This document shows, piece after piece, positions 25,653-35,219 of a stretch of DNA of 60,214 nucleotides (position 1 is the first letter of the stretch; the number at the start of each line of letters is the position of its first letter). The DNA lies in NCBI RefSeq assembly GCF_947500065.1, contig NZ_CANMQT010000006.1, positions 1 through 60,214 of the forward strand, in the 5' to 3' direction. The translations under genes were made by a program, and so were the position numbers. The notes beneath the pieces were generated by a model that saw nothing but the letters and a program-made list of their open reading frames with translations, had not been told where the DNA came from and ran no database searches. This stretch comes from an uncultured Aquimarina sp. (GTDB lineage: Bacteria > Bacteroidota > Bacteroidia > Flavobacteriales > Flavobacteriaceae).

Positions 25653-27908
25653 CTAATTAATATATTTCACTTTCGAAATATTCTTCATAATGGTTTGGAA
25701 GAATTGTTGCGTGTCATATGGTTTAATGATTACATCATTCATGCCTACCGATAATGCTTGATCTCTGATTTCTCCTTCTTCTACTGCGGTAAGTGCAATA
25801 ATAGGGATATGAGAGTTAAAAGTTCGGATCACAGTAGTAGCATCCAGTCCGTTCATCTCGGGCATATTGATGTCCATAAGGATTAGGTCAAAACTTTCTT
25901 GTTTTACCATATCTATTGCATCCATACCGTTACTGGCTAGATTACAGGTGTATCCTTTTTTCTTTAAGATGTTTTGAGTAACAATCTGATTAATTTTATT
26001 ATCATCAACGATAAGGATATTGAAATTAGTAGTGCCAATACTAATGCTTTCCCTCATTTGAGAAGAAATATCTTGTTCTTTAACGGCTTTTTCATAGCTG
26101 AGGTCAAACTTAAATTCTGATCCAACTCCTTCTTCACTATTTATATAAATTTCACTATTATGAAGATGAATTAATTTTTTTACAATAGCAAGTCCAAGCC
26201 CAGTACCTTCGTATTCCTGATTTTGATTTTTAACCTGAGCAAAATTATCAAAAATAGTTTCTTGCTTGCTTTTAGGGATTCCGATACCATCATCCTTTAT
26301 TATGAAACGTAATTTGTAATTATCATCTTCATACTCTTGGCATTTTACCCTTATCCAAATATTTCCGTTATTAGTAAATTTAAGAGCATTACCTATAAGG
26401 TTTATCAATATTTGGGATAATCTAACAGAGTCTCCAAGTAAAGTAGTTTTTATGTTTTGGTCAATATCAATATGTACTGTATTGTTGTTGTGTTTTTGTT
26501 TAGAATGAAGCGAGTTTACAATTCCTTCGATAAGCGATCTTAGATCAAAAGAAACTTTCTCCAATTTCACTTCATTAGTTTCAATTTTACTTAATTGTAA
26601 TACGTCATTAATCAGTGCAAGTAAATAATCTCCTGAGAATTTAAGGGATTCAAGGTATTCGTTTTTCTTCTTTTCTTCAGGGTTTTCCATTAGAAGAGAG
26701 GTAAGACCAATTACTCCATAAAGCGGAGTTCTTAATTCATGACTTACTGTGGATATAAATTGTGATTTGAGAGTAGAGACTTGTTCAGCTGTTTCTTTGG
26801 CATTGACAAGTTCTTTATTTTTTCCTATAAGGTCATTGTTCAATTTTTTCTTCTGTAAATTGTTTTTATATGCACTTATTAAGAAAGCAAGAGAAATAAG
26901 AATAAGAACAATTCCTAAAATAAAAATTATCTGCCATTTAATCTCTCTGGAAAAATTTTCATCCATGACTTCATCAGCTTGCTCTGCTTTGTCTTTGTAT
27001 TGATGGACCTCATGTTCTACAATTGTTTTTTGTAATTCTATTTCTTTTATAAGGTCTTCTGATTTAGCAATGCTTATGTAGTGTTTGTCAAGATAGGGGA
27101 TAGCCGATTCGAATTCCTTTTGTGCTTTGAGGATTTTATGTTTTGTGTGATAGGAAATTGATAATTCTTTGTGATATACTGTAGTTTTCTCTTTACTATT
27201 ATTAGATTGGTTAGTGATTTCTTCATTTATAATAAAAATCGCATCTTCTATATGTTCATTTGCTCTGTCGTAATTTCTTACTCTAAGGAAGTATTTACCT
27301 AATAAGTTACTTAATTTTGCTTTCTCCGTATTTGCTATATTCTTTTCATCGCCTATAATAGCTCTTGTTTTAGTAAGGTATTCGTAACTAGTGTTATAAT
27401 CATTATTACTGATATAGTAATCCGCAAGGTTTAACAATGGTATGACCATTTTTGTTGTATCCTTTATTTCTTTAGCAAAAGCAAATGCATCTTTATAATT
27501 TTCAATTCCCTCTAATACTGTAGATTCTTTTTTTATATAAAGGTTACCTAGATTATTGCACAGTTTGGATTTGAGATCAATAGTTTTTGATCTGGATGCA
27601 AGGATAAGTGCTGTTCGATATTTTGTTATAGCTTGATCTTCTTGATTGCTTAATTCATAAACTTGAGCGTAAATATCAAATATCTTTGCTAAGTTTTTAT
27701 CATCATCATTGAACTGAGCAGTTTTAAATGCGGTTCTGGCTTTTTCCAAAGCTTCATCATACTTATATACTTCTAATAATTTTCTCGATTCATTTATAAG
27801 AGACTCAAGACTTTCTTCTTTATGAGAAGATTGAGCCTTAATAGGTAGCCAGATGGATACTGCTAATAATATGACGATATGTGTTATAAAGTATTTCAAC
27901 TCATACAT
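25653..27908 (-). CDS. TPR-containing hybrid sensor histidine kinase/response regulator
   Basis: I start it at ATG 27908 (MYELKYFITHIVILLAVSIW), which gives a signal peptide ending at IKAQ; a longer frame to 27968 adds 20 residues without one. The product has 751 residues: a periplasmic helical TPR region (about 30-310), a membrane helix near 325-345, a HisKA domain with STVSHELRTPLYG (phospho-His near 388), an HATPase domain with LIGNALKFTNNG, DDGIGIP and GTGLGLAIV, and a C-terminal receiver with VDDNKIN, LILMDINMPEMNG and the phospho-Asp. No DNA-binding domain follows, so it needs a partner phosphotransfer or regulator protein encoded elsewhere. Confidence 0.93.
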   Translation of the reverse strand: MYELKYFITHIVILLAVSIWLPIKAQSSHKEESLESLINESRKLLEVYKYDEALEKARTAFKTAQFNDDDKNLAKIFDIYAQVYELSNQEDQAITKYRTALILASRSKTIDLKSKLCNNLGNLYIKKESTVLEGIENYKDAFAFAKEIKDTTKMVIPLLNLADYYISNNDYNTSYEYLTKTRAIIGDEKNIANTEKAKLSNLLGKYFLRVRNYDRANEHIEDAIFIINEEITNQSNNSKEKTTVYHKELSISYHTKHKILKAQKEFESAIPYLDKHYISIAKSEDLIKEIELQKTIVEHEVHQYKDKAEQADEVMDENFSREIKWQIIFILGIVLILISLAFLISAYKNNLQKKKLNNDLIGKNKELVNAKETAEQVSTLKSQFISTVSHELRTPLYGVIGLTSLLMENPEEKKKNEYLESLKFSGDYLLALINDVLQLSKIETNEVKLEKVSFDLRSLIEGIVNSLHSKQKHNNNTVHIDIDQNIKTTLLGDSVRLSQILINLIGNALKFTNNGNIWIRVKCQEYEDDNYKLRFIIKDDGIGIPKSKQETIFDNFAQVKNQNQEYEGTGLGLAIVKKLIHLHNSEIYINSEEGVGSEFKFDLSYEKAVKEQDISSQMRESISIGTTNFNILIVDDNKINQIVTQNILKKKGYTCNLASNGMDAIDMVKQESFDLILMDINMPEMNGLDATTVIRTFNSHIPIIALTAVEEGEIRDQALSVGMNDVIIKPYDTQQFFQTIMKNISKVKYIN

Positions 27909-28125
27909 TTTTTTTGGTAAACCATAAGAGCGAAAATACAAAAATAGATCTAACAAAGTGTAAATCATCGTGTAAAAAGGACAATTTATCCGTAGTTTAT
28001 GTAAGGTATTTTGTCTTTTTGTAGGATAAATTTGAAAACAATGAAGGAATTATAATGTATTGGAAAAAACTATCAATACATAGAAAATTAAAATTAACCA
28101 GTTATAAATGTTAAATAATGAAGTG

Positions 28126-28133
28126 TATATTTG
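28126..28133 (+). promoter_or_regulatory. Bacteroidetes -7 box (TATATTTG) upstream of peroxiredoxin
   Basis: This is an exact TAnnTTTG match 43 bases before the start codon. No clear TTG -33 element is seen, so the promoter may need an activator. Confidence 0.55.
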
Positions 28134-28176
28134 CGACTTCAAAAAAATAATTAATTACATTTTAAATAAGTAAAAA

Positions 28177-28815
28177 ATGGCATTTGTAGGTAAAAAATTT
28201 CCAAATCTAGACGTTGACGCAATGAATGATATGGGGGATACTTTCAAACTTAATGTATTGGAAGAAGCAAAAAATAATAACAAAAAAGTATTACTGTTCT
28301 GGTATCCAAAAGACTTTACTTTTGTATGTCCGACAGAATTGCATGCTTTTCAAGAAGCTGTAGCTGAATTCGAAAAAAGAAATACAATCGTTATTGGAGC
28401 CTCTTGTGATACTCCTGAAGTTCATTTTGCGTGGTTAAATACTTCTAAAGAAAATGGAGGTATCGAAGGTGTTACGTATCCTATATTGGCAGATTCTAAT
28501 CGTAATCTTTCTAGTACATTAGGTATTTTAGATATCACTAATGAAACATATAATGAAGAAACAGGTATTGTGACAGTAGAAGGAGATAATGTTACATACA
28601 GAGCTACTTACTTAATTGATGAAGAAGGTACTGTTTTTCACGAAGGAATAAATCATATGCCAGTAGGAAGAAACGTAGCAGAATTTATGAGGTTAATTGA
28701 CGCTTATGCACACGTTCAGAAAAACGGAGAAGTATGTCCTGCCAACTGGGAAGAAGGTAAAGATGCTATGTCTGCAAACAGAGATGGAGTAGCTTCTTAT
28801 TTAGCTTCTCATTAA
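28177..28815 (+). CDS. 2-Cys peroxiredoxin (AhpC/Prx1 type)
   Basis: This encodes 212 residues, cytoplasmic. The peroxidatic Cys is in DFTFVCPTEL near residue 51 and the resolving Cys is in GEVCPANW near 187, so this is a typical 2-Cys enzyme that reduces H2O2 and organic peroxides using thioredoxin-like donors. The C-terminal extension ends ASYLASH. It is followed by a thioredoxin gene and then Tpx, so it sits in a thiol-based peroxide defence cluster. An AhpF partner is not in the window; the neighbouring thioredoxin is the likely reductant. Confidence 0.95.
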   Translation: MAFVGKKFPNLDVDAMNDMGDTFKLNVLEEAKNNNKKVLLFWYPKDFTFVCPTELHAFQEAVAEFEKRNTIVIGASCDTPEVHFAWLNTSKENGGIEGVTYPILADSNRNLSSTLGILDITNETYNEETGIVTVEGDNVTYRATYLIDEEGTVFHEGINHMPVGRNVAEFMRLIDAYAHVQKNGEVCPANWEEGKDAMSANRDGVASYLASH

Positions 28816-28835
28816 TAAACACAGTTTTAATTATA

Positions 28836-28867
28836 AAGTTTCTCCAGACAATTGTCTGGAGAAACTT
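28836..28867 (+). terminator. Perfect hairpin between Prx and Trx genes
   Basis: A 15-bp perfect stem AAGTTTCTCCAGACA/TGTCTGGAGAAACTT with only 2 nt between the arms lies 20 bases after the Prx stop. The T tract after it is poor (ATTCTT), so it may reduce rather than stop readthrough, or protect the Prx mRNA 3' end. Confidence 0.6.
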
Positions 28868-28894
28868 ATTCTTCATTTTATAATGATATAAATT

Positions 28895-29209
28895 ATGATC
28901 CAAGAGTTAATTACAGATAATCTTTCTGAGGTTGTAAAGGATAATCCTACCGTAGTAGTTCAGTATTCTGCTACGTGGTGTGGTAATTGTAGAATAATGA
29001 AACCTAAGTTTAAGAAACTGGCTTCAGAAAAAAATGATACTACTTTTATCATTGTAGATGCAGAAAAAAATCCTGAGTCTAGAAAAATGGCCACGGTGGA
29101 TAACCTTCCTACTTTTGCTACCTTTAAAAATGGAGCTTTTGTAAATCAGGTGCAGACTAATAAATTTGATATTTTAAAAGAATTAGTAGATGAAGTTACC
29201 AGTAATTAA
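28895..29209 (+). CDS. Thioredoxin family protein
   Basis: This encodes 104 residues, no signal peptide. The active site WCGNCRIMKP (CGNC near residues 29-32) and the cis-Pro in DNLPTFATFKNG are typical of a thioredoxin fold, though CGNC differs from the classic CGPC. The position behind the Prx gene suggests it is the electron donor of that enzyme. The next gene starts inside its 3' end (overlap of 20 bases), so translation is coupled. Confidence 0.9.
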   Translation: MIQELITDNLSEVVKDNPTVVVQYSATWCGNCRIMKPKFKKLASEKNDTTFIIVDAEKNPESRKMATVDNLPTFATFKNGAFVNQVQTNKFDILKELVDEVTSN

Positions 29210-29447
29210 ACATCTTACTTCTTTTATAGAAGAGAACGATGAGGATTTTCTTGTAGAGACTATTGAAACTTTAGAATCATTAACTGAAGTCCCTTCGCTG
29301 AAAGATGATGAGTTAGACGTAATAGGGGAATTAATTTCTAATATGTATGGGGCTATAGAAGTAAATAAAATGATTAAAGAGGGTACTTCTAAAAAAGATG
29401 CTCTAAATAGTTTCATGCAACGCGTAATGGGGTCTATAGATTCCTAA
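29190..29447 (+). CDS. DUF6952 family small protein
   Basis: This encodes 85 residues, acidic and mostly helical, no membrane segment and no Cys. It begins MKLPVIKHLTSFIEENDED and ends with a helix rich in Lys and Ser. It resembles the small proteins found behind thioredoxin genes in flavobacteria that are labelled DUF6952; the function is unknown. The start overlaps the thioredoxin gene in another frame, and a strong terminator follows. Confidence 0.75.
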   Translation: MKLPVIKHLTSFIEENDEDFLVETIETLESLTEVPSLKDDELDVIGELISNMYGAIEVNKMIKEGTSKKDALNSFMQRVMGSIDS

Positions 29448-29465
29448 TAAAGATCATACAAGAGT

Positions 29466-29497
29466 AAAAAAAACCTTCTATAATAGAAGGTTTTTTT
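29466..29497 (+). terminator. Rho-independent terminator after DUF6952 gene
   Basis: A stem of at least 14 bp (A run, CCTTCTA paired with TAGAAGG, T run) with a 3-nt loop lies 19 bases after the stop. Confidence 0.88.
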
Positions 29498-29574
29498 ATT
29501 TTCATAAAACTTTATGTAAAATACCATATAATCTTACTAATTTTATAGCTCTAAAAAACACAAATAATATTATT

Positions 29575-30075
29575 ATGGCTACAATAACACTAAGTGGAAA
29601 CTCAATACATACAAATGGTGATTTACCTAAAGTAGGAGATAAGGCTCCGGATTTCGAATTGGTAAATACAGATTTGTCCGTGGCAAAACTATCTGATTAT
29701 AAAGGATCAAGAGTGGTGCTGAATATATTCCCATCCATCGATACAGGAATATGTGCTGCGTCTGTTAGACAATTTAATAAGGAAGCGAGTACTCTTTCTA
29801 ATACTAAAGTTCTTTGTGTATCCAGAGATTTACCATTTGCGCAAGCTAGATTTTGTGGAGCGGAAGGTTTAGAGAATGTAGTGAATCATTCAGATTTTAG
29901 AGATGGGAAATTTGGCAAAGATTACGGTTTGGAAATTATTGACGGTCCTATGAAAGGGCTTCACTCTAGAGCAGTTATCGTAGTTAATGAAGAAGGCACC
30001 ATTGTACATACTGAACAAGTGCCAGAAATTGTACAGGAGCCTAATTATGCTGAAGCAATAAAAACATTGGCATAA
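29575..30075 (+). CDS. tpx: Thiol peroxidase (Tpx)
   Basis: This encodes 166 residues, cytoplasmic. The Tpx fold is shown by VGDKAPDFELVNTDLS at the start, the peroxidatic Cys in TGICAASVRQFN near residue 60, the resolving Cys in DLPFAQARFCGAEG near 93 and PDGPMKGLHSRAV-type segment. It reduces alkyl and hydrogen peroxides with thioredoxin. Together with the Prx and Trx genes just upstream it forms a peroxide-defence group. The dgkA-like gene starts seven bases after its stop. Confidence 0.95.
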   Translation: MATITLSGNSIHTNGDLPKVGDKAPDFELVNTDLSVAKLSDYKGSRVVLNIFPSIDTGICAASVRQFNKEASTLSNTKVLCVSRDLPFAQARFCGAEGLENVVNHSDFRDGKFGKDYGLEIIDGPMKGLHSRAVIVVNEEGTIVHTEQVPEIVQEPNYAEAIKTLA

Positions 30076-30082
30076 TTCTTAT

Positions 30083-30451
30083 ATGAGTAAAGTCTCTAGT
30101 TTTTTTATTGGTAGATTAAAAGGTTGCGGATATGCATTAAAAGGTGCATTAATGCTTCTTAAAACAGAACCAAGCATACAAGTTCAGGCTGTCATAGCAA
30201 TTATTATGACAGCCTTAGGGTTTTGTCTAGATATAAATGCTACAGAGTGGATTTTACAAACTTTTGCAATTGGCCTTGTGATGAGTATTGAAGGATTAAA
30301 TACTTCAGTAGAAGCAATAGCAGATTTTGTTCATCCAGATTTTCATGATAAAATTGGTTTTATTAAGGATATTGCGGCTGGAGCAGTATTTATCGCTGCA
30401 ATAACAGCTATTGTTGTTGGCTGTATTATTTATGTTCCATATTTATTCTAG
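30083..30451 (+). CDS. Diacylglycerol/undecaprenol kinase family protein (DgkA-like)
   Basis: This encodes 122 residues with a cytoplasmic N-terminal helix and three membrane helices, the usual size for this family. The signature SIEGLNTSVEAIADFVHPDF and KDIAAGAVFIAA give the conserved Glu and Asp residues of the active site. In bacteria without much diacylglycerol turnover these enzymes usually phosphorylate undecaprenol or diacylglycerol for lipid recycling. It is seven bases behind tpx and may be cotranscribed, although the functions are not related. Confidence 0.9.
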   Translation: MSKVSSFFIGRLKGCGYALKGALMLLKTEPSIQVQAVIAIIMTALGFCLDINATEWILQTFAIGLVMSIEGLNTSVEAIADFVHPDFHDKIGFIKDIAAGAVFIAAITAIVVGCIIYVPYLF

Positions 30452-30492
30452 AAAATTTTTTTTCCATTTTTACGTTCCAATATAGATATTCG

Positions 30493-30500
30493 TATTTTTG
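30493..30500 (+). promoter_or_regulatory. Bacteroidetes -7 box (TATTTTTG) upstream of ftsK
   Basis: This is an exact TAnnTTTG match 18 bases before the ftsK start, giving a very short leader. No -33 TTG is evident. Confidence 0.5.
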
Positions 30501-30518
30501 CGATAACACATCCAAAAA

Positions 30519-32993
30519 ATGGCAAAAAAAAAGGCAACAACAAAAAGGAAAACTACAAAAAAACCTAAAATTCCTTTAAAAGAAAGACTTACTTTATCAA
30601 GACAACAAAAAGTTGTTTTGGGCAGTTTCTTATTTTTTTTAGGAATTGCATTATTCTTTGCATTTGTATCTTTTTTCTTTAACTGGAAAATAGATCAAAG
30701 TGAAATCTCGGAATTTCCAAATAGGACATCTTCTGCAAAAAATTGGCTTAGTATTTCAGGAGCTAAAGTAAGTGACTTTTTTATTTTCAGAGGTTTTGGT
30801 ATTTCAGCTCTAATTCTCCCAGTTTTAATTTCTCTGACCGGAGTTTATCTCTTTTTTGATTTAAATAGAAAGAAACTAGCTGGATTTTGGTTTTGGGGAA
30901 CGTTAGTAATGTTGTGGATTTCAGTGATTTTTGGTTTTGTACAAAAAGAAAGCGGATTGCTTGCAGGAGTTATTGGGTATGAGGTTAATGATTTTATGCA
31001 AGATTATATTGGTTTTATAGGTACGGTACTAGTATTAGCATTTTTAGCTATTGTATATATAGTAGTTCGTTTGCGATATACCCCAGAAAAGATATCTGCT
31101 TCTTTAAAAAAGACACAGACAGAAATTACTAAGGATTATCAATCTGCGAAAAAGATCAATGGCACAACCAGCATAAAAAAAGAAGAGAAGAAAGAAATTA
31201 TAGAGGAAGAAAGCTTATCTCTTGGTGATACAAAGGATTTGTCTGTAAAAACCGTTACAGAGAAAATTAAGGAAAAGATACCACTATTTGACAATAAATC
31301 GACTAAATCTACAAAGACAACAGTAAATGAATTTTATGGTAACCCCGAAAATCAATCTGATGAGGTTCCTGAAAAATTAATAATAAAATCTGAAGACAAT
31401 CCAGAGGATATTGCGATGGAGGTAGAGACCGTTGTAGAAGAAGAAGAGGTAGAAAACCTTAGTGCTAAGTTGGTGAAGGATTTTGGAGAATTTGATCCAA
31501 AATTGGAGTTAGGAAATTTCAAATTCCCAACAATTGATTTATTAAAAGATTATTCAATCCAAAACGGTGGAATTACCATTGATCAGGGAGAACTCGAAGA
31601 GAATAAAAATAAGATTGTAGAAACACTTAAAAACTATAAGATAGAGATTGCTCAGATTAAGGCAACCGTTGGTCCTACAGTTACTTTGTATGAAATTGTG
31701 CCGGAAGCAGGTATTCGTATTTCTAAAATTAAAAATCTGGAGGATGATATTGCTTTATCATTAGCTGCTTTAGGAATTAGAATTATAGCACCAATTCCTG
31801 GTAAAGGAACTATCGGTATCGAAGTTCCAAATAAAAAATCAACAATCGTTTCCATGCGATCTGCAATTGCTTCATCCAAGTTTCAAGGAGCAGAAATGGA
31901 GTTGCCCTTATCACTAGGTAAGACTATTTCGAATGAGACCTTTGTGGTTGATTTAGCTAAAATGCCTCATTTATTAATGGCGGGAGCTACAGGACAAGGT
32001 AAATCTGTGGGGTTAAATGCAATCTTAACTTCATTATTGTATAAAAAACACCCTGCAGAGGTAAAATTTGTGTTAGTAGATCCTAAGAAAGTAGAACTAA
32101 CATTGTTCAATAAAATAGAGCGTCATTATCTCGCTAAATTACCTGATACGGATGAAGCTATCATAACGGACAATAATAAAGTCATTAATACACTGAACTC
32201 TCTTTGTATAGAGATGGATGCTCGATATGATTTGTTGAAAAATGCAATGGTTCGTAATATAAAAGAGTATAATACGAAATTTAGAGCTAGAAAATTGAAC
32301 CCAGAAAATGGACATAAGTTTTTACCATATATCGTGCTTGTTGTAGATGAATTCGCGGATCTTATTATGACCGCAGGTAAGGAAGTAGAGACACCTATTG
32401 CTAGATTAGCACAATTAGCGCGAGCAATAGGGATACATCTTATTATTGCTACTCAGAGACCATCTGTTAATGTGATAACAGGTATGATCAAAGCCAATTT
32501 CCCAGCTAGAATAGCTTTTAGAGTAACTTCTAAAATTGATTCTCGTACTATTTTAGATACAGGAGGAGCAGATCAATTAATTGGCCGTGGAGATATGTTG
32601 TATACACAAGGTAATGATCTTGTTAGGATTCAATGTGCTTTTGTGGATACGCCAGAAGTAGAGAGGATTACTGATTATATAGGTAGTCAAAAAGCTTATC
32701 CTGATGCACACTTATTACCAGAATATTCTGGAGAGGAAAGTGGCACAAGTCTTGATATAGATAAGAAAGATAGAGATAAGCTCTTTAATGAAGCTGCAGA
32801 AGTTATTGTCACAGCACAGCAAGGTTCAGCGTCTTTATTACAGAGAAAACTCAAATTAGGTTATAATAGAGCAGGAAGATTGATTGATCAATTAGAAGCT
32901 GCAGGTATTGTAGGCCCATTTGAAGGCAGTAAAGCCAGACAAGTTTTAGTTACCGATTTAATTGCATTGAAACAGTTATTGGATGCAGAATAA
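30519..32993 (+). CDS. ftsK: DNA translocase FtsK
   Basis: This encodes 824 residues. After a very basic N-tail there are four membrane helices (to about residue 190), then a charged linker (about 190-330), an alpha/beta core with GATGQGKSVGLNAI (Walker A near 488) and VVDEFADLIM (Walker B near 608), IATQRPSVNVITG, and a C-terminal winged-helix gamma domain (ASLLQRKLKLGYNRAGRLID) that reads KOPS-like DNA. It pumps chromosomal DNA at the septum and activates XerCD. It is followed 57 bases later by a lolA-like gene. Confidence 0.97.
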   Translation: MAKKKATTKRKTTKKPKIPLKERLTLSRQQKVVLGSFLFFLGIALFFAFVSFFFNWKIDQSEISEFPNRTSSAKNWLSISGAKVSDFFIFRGFGISALILPVLISLTGVYLFFDLNRKKLAGFWFWGTLVMLWISVIFGFVQKESGLLAGVIGYEVNDFMQDYIGFIGTVLVLAFLAIVYIVVRLRYTPEKISASLKKTQTEITKDYQSAKKINGTTSIKKEEKKEIIEEESLSLGDTKDLSVKTVTEKIKEKIPLFDNKSTKSTKTTVNEFYGNPENQSDEVPEKLIIKSEDNPEDIAMEVETVVEEEEVENLSAKLVKDFGEFDPKLELGNFKFPTIDLLKDYSIQNGGITIDQGELEENKNKIVETLKNYKIEIAQIKATVGPTVTLYEIVPEAGIRISKIKNLEDDIALSLAALGIRIIAPIPGKGTIGIEVPNKKSTIVSMRSAIASSKFQGAEMELPLSLGKTISNETFVVDLAKMPHLLMAGATGQGKSVGLNAILTSLLYKKHPAEVKFVLVDPKKVELTLFNKIERHYLAKLPDTDEAIITDNNKVINTLNSLCIEMDARYDLLKNAMVRNIKEYNTKFRARKLNPENGHKFLPYIVLVVDEFADLIMTAGKEVETPIARLAQLARAIGIHLIIATQRPSVNVITGMIKANFPARIAFRVTSKIDSRTILDTGGADQLIGRGDMLYTQGNDLVRIQCAFVDTPEVERITDYIGSQKAYPDAHLLPEYSGEESGTSLDIDKKDRDKLFNEAAEVIVTAQQGSASLLQRKLKLGYNRAGRLIDQLEAAGIVGPFEGSKARQVLVTDLIALKQLLDAE

Positions 32994-33049
32994 TATTAGG
33001 TTTTAAGAAAGAAAAGAGAATTTTATAAATATTATATAGAAATAAATAG

Positions 33050-33685
33050 ATGATTAAGAGAATATTTTTTTTAGTAATTACACTTTTTATAACAACAACT
33101 CAAGCGCAGGATGCAAAGCAACTTTTAGATGAAGTGTCTTCTAAGGTTAGAAGTTATGAAAATATTGTGATAGGGTTTAAATATGCACTTAACAATCCTG
33201 CCGAAAATGTTTCTCAGGAGACTAGAGGTGATGTTACCTTGTTCGGTGACAAGTATTTACTAAACCTAATGGGTACTGAACAAATGTATGATGGAAAGAA
33301 ACTACATGTGATCATTCCTGAAGATGAAGAGATTAATATTTCTGCTCAAAATGCTGAGGATGATGCAAGTGTAACACCTTCTAAAATGCTTACTTTTTAT
33401 GAAGAAGGGTATACTTCTAAATTGGATATAGTACAAGACGTACAAGGAAGAAAAATTCAATTTATAAAATTGATTCCTATTGACTCTAATAGTGAATTAA
33501 AAGAAATTTTATTAGGAATTGATAAGCAAACAAAGCATATTTATAGATTGATTTTGATGCAAAATAATGGAACAAATATTACCATTACAGTAAATAGTTT
33601 TAAGACCAATCAACCATTATCTAAAACATTGTTTGTTTTTGATGAATCAAAGTATGCTAATTATTATATCAATCGTTTAGATTAG
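33050..33685 (+). CDS. LolA-like outer membrane lipoprotein carrier
   Basis: This encodes 211 residues with a signal peptide ending near TTQAQD (residue 20). The mature protein fits a LolA half-barrel: repeated strands, DGKKLHVIIPEDEEINI and the closing strand region RLILMQNNGTNITITVNSF. LolA carries lipoproteins across the periplasm to the outer membrane. The ftsK-lolA pair is common in Bacteroidetes. The LptF/G-like gene follows after 73 bases, keeping several envelope-biogenesis genes together. Confidence 0.88.
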   Translation: MIKRIFFLVITLFITTTQAQDAKQLLDEVSSKVRSYENIVIGFKYALNNPAENVSQETRGDVTLFGDKYLLNLMGTEQMYDGKKLHVIIPEDEEINISAQNAEDDASVTPSKMLTFYEEGYTSKLDIVQDVQGRKIQFIKLIPIDSNSELKEILLGIDKQTKHIYRLILMQNNGTNITITVNSFKTNQPLSKTLFVFDESKYANYYINRLD

Positions 33686-33721
33686 TGATATATTTAAGCA
33701 TTAATTTTAAAATCAATATAC

Positions 33722-33738
33722 TCCCGATGATTTCGGGA
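33722..33738 (+). terminator. Weak terminator-like hairpin between lolA and lptF/G
   Basis: A 6-bp stem TCCCGA/TCGGGA with a 5-nt loop is followed by TTTATTTTAT. It is short, so it is likely to be a partial terminator at most. Confidence 0.4.
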
Positions 33739-33758
33739 TTTATTTTATAGGCGAATAG

Positions 33759-35219
33759 GTGAAAATACTTGACAGATATATTCTAACGACTTTTTTAAAG
33801 ACTTTTTTTCCACTCTTTATCATTATAATGTTTATTCTTTTGTTGCAAACTATCTGGTTGTTTATATCGGAATTAGCAGGAAAAGATCTAGATTTTTCAG
33901 TAATTATAAAGTTTTTGACATATGCGACTCCTAGGTTAATTCCAATGGTATTGCCGCTAACAATTCTGCTTACCTCGATCATGATCTTTGGTAATTTTGC
34001 TGAGAACTATGAGTTTGCGGCAATGAAATCTTCAGGGATATCGTTACAGAGAGCAATGAGAACGTTATCGGTTTTTATGTTTTTTGTAGGGATTGGAGCA
34101 TTTTTATTCTCTAATACGGTAATTCCTAATTCAGAACGGAAGTTTGTTAACCTCAGGAAAAATATAGTAAAGGTCAAACCGGCTATGGTGATTACTGCTA
34201 ATCAATTTAATGATCTGGGAGATATAAATATAAGGGTTGCGGAAAAATTTGGAGATAATGATCAATTTCTAAGAGATGTAATAATTCACAAGAAAGAAGC
34301 TAGAGCTGGTAATTTCACAGTTATTAAGGCTACCGATGGCGAATTGCAAGGTAGTATTGATTCTGATTTGATTACACTATCGCTTAATGATGGATATCAT
34401 TACACAGAAGTTCAACAGAAATCTCCCAAAAGGAGAAAAAAATTACCGTTTGCGAAAACACATTTTAAGCAGTATATATTAAATATTGATTTATCCTCTC
34501 TGGACAATGTCGACATGGATGCACAACAATATAGTAAAGGGTATAACATGTTAAATGTAAGTGGGTTAAGAGAGCAAATAGATACGTTGTCAATCCAGGT
34601 AAATGATGAAATAAAGTCCACAGAAGATGATGTGAATCGACGAAACGGATTTGTAGAATTAAATAGAAACCTAAAAATAGATACACTTCAAACGGCAACT
34701 AGCGATACGTTAGATTTGATAAATGATCGATTTAATATAAGACAGAAATCGCAGATATACAATCTTGCATTTTCTAATGTAGATGGAGTGATTAGGAGGA
34801 TTCAGGGGTCAAAGAGAACATTAGAGGTTAGAAAGCGACATCTTAATAAATATGAAATGTCATTACATGATAAGTATGCCTTAGGAATTGCTTGTGTTTT
34901 GTTGTTTTTTGTAGGAGCCCCTTTGGGTGCGATTATTCGTAAAGGTGGTTTAGGATTACCGATTGTTATAGGGGTTGTGTTGTTTCTTGCATATCATTTT
35001 ATAGGGATTTTTGCTAAAAATGGCGCAGAAGAAGGAGGAGTTCCTCCGTTCGTTGGATCTTGGCTTTCAACTTTTATTATATTTCCGCTTAGTATATTTT
35101 TGACCTATAGAGCAACAAGAGATCGCGGATTCGTTAGTTTTGATATTCTAATACAGCCGATACGAGACTTTTTTGAAAAGAGATCAAATAAAACAAAGAA
35201 AAAGGAAGATAAGAAATAG
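33759..35219 (+). CDS. LptF/LptG family permease (LPS export)
   Basis: This encodes 486 residues starting at GTG 33759 (read as MKILDRYILTTFLKTFFPLF). The N-terminal motif LDRYILTTFLKTF is the first transmembrane segment of the YjgP/YjgQ family. Helices lie near 12-35, 52-80 and 100-120; a large periplasmic beta-jellyroll region spans about 130-360 and the C-terminal three helices follow near 372-450. LptF/LptG form the ATP-driven LPS extractor with LptB. Bacteroidetes members have this longer periplasmic part. It is not possible to say F or G from one copy. Confidence 0.9.
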   Translation: MKILDRYILTTFLKTFFPLFIIIMFILLLQTIWLFISELAGKDLDFSVIIKFLTYATPRLIPMVLPLTILLTSIMIFGNFAENYEFAAMKSSGISLQRAMRTLSVFMFFVGIGAFLFSNTVIPNSERKFVNLRKNIVKVKPAMVITANQFNDLGDINIRVAEKFGDNDQFLRDVIIHKKEARAGNFTVIKATDGELQGSIDSDLITLSLNDGYHYTEVQQKSPKRRKKLPFAKTHFKQYILNIDLSSLDNVDMDAQQYSKGYNMLNVSGLREQIDTLSIQVNDEIKSTEDDVNRRNGFVELNRNLKIDTLQTATSDTLDLINDRFNIRQKSQIYNLAFSNVDGVIRRIQGSKRTLEVRKRHLNKYEMSLHDKYALGIACVLLFFVGAPLGAIIRKGGLGLPIVIGVVLFLAYHFIGIFAKNGAEEGGVPPFVGSWLSTFIIFPLSIFLTYRATRDRGFVSFDILIQPIRDFFEKRSNKTKKKEDKK

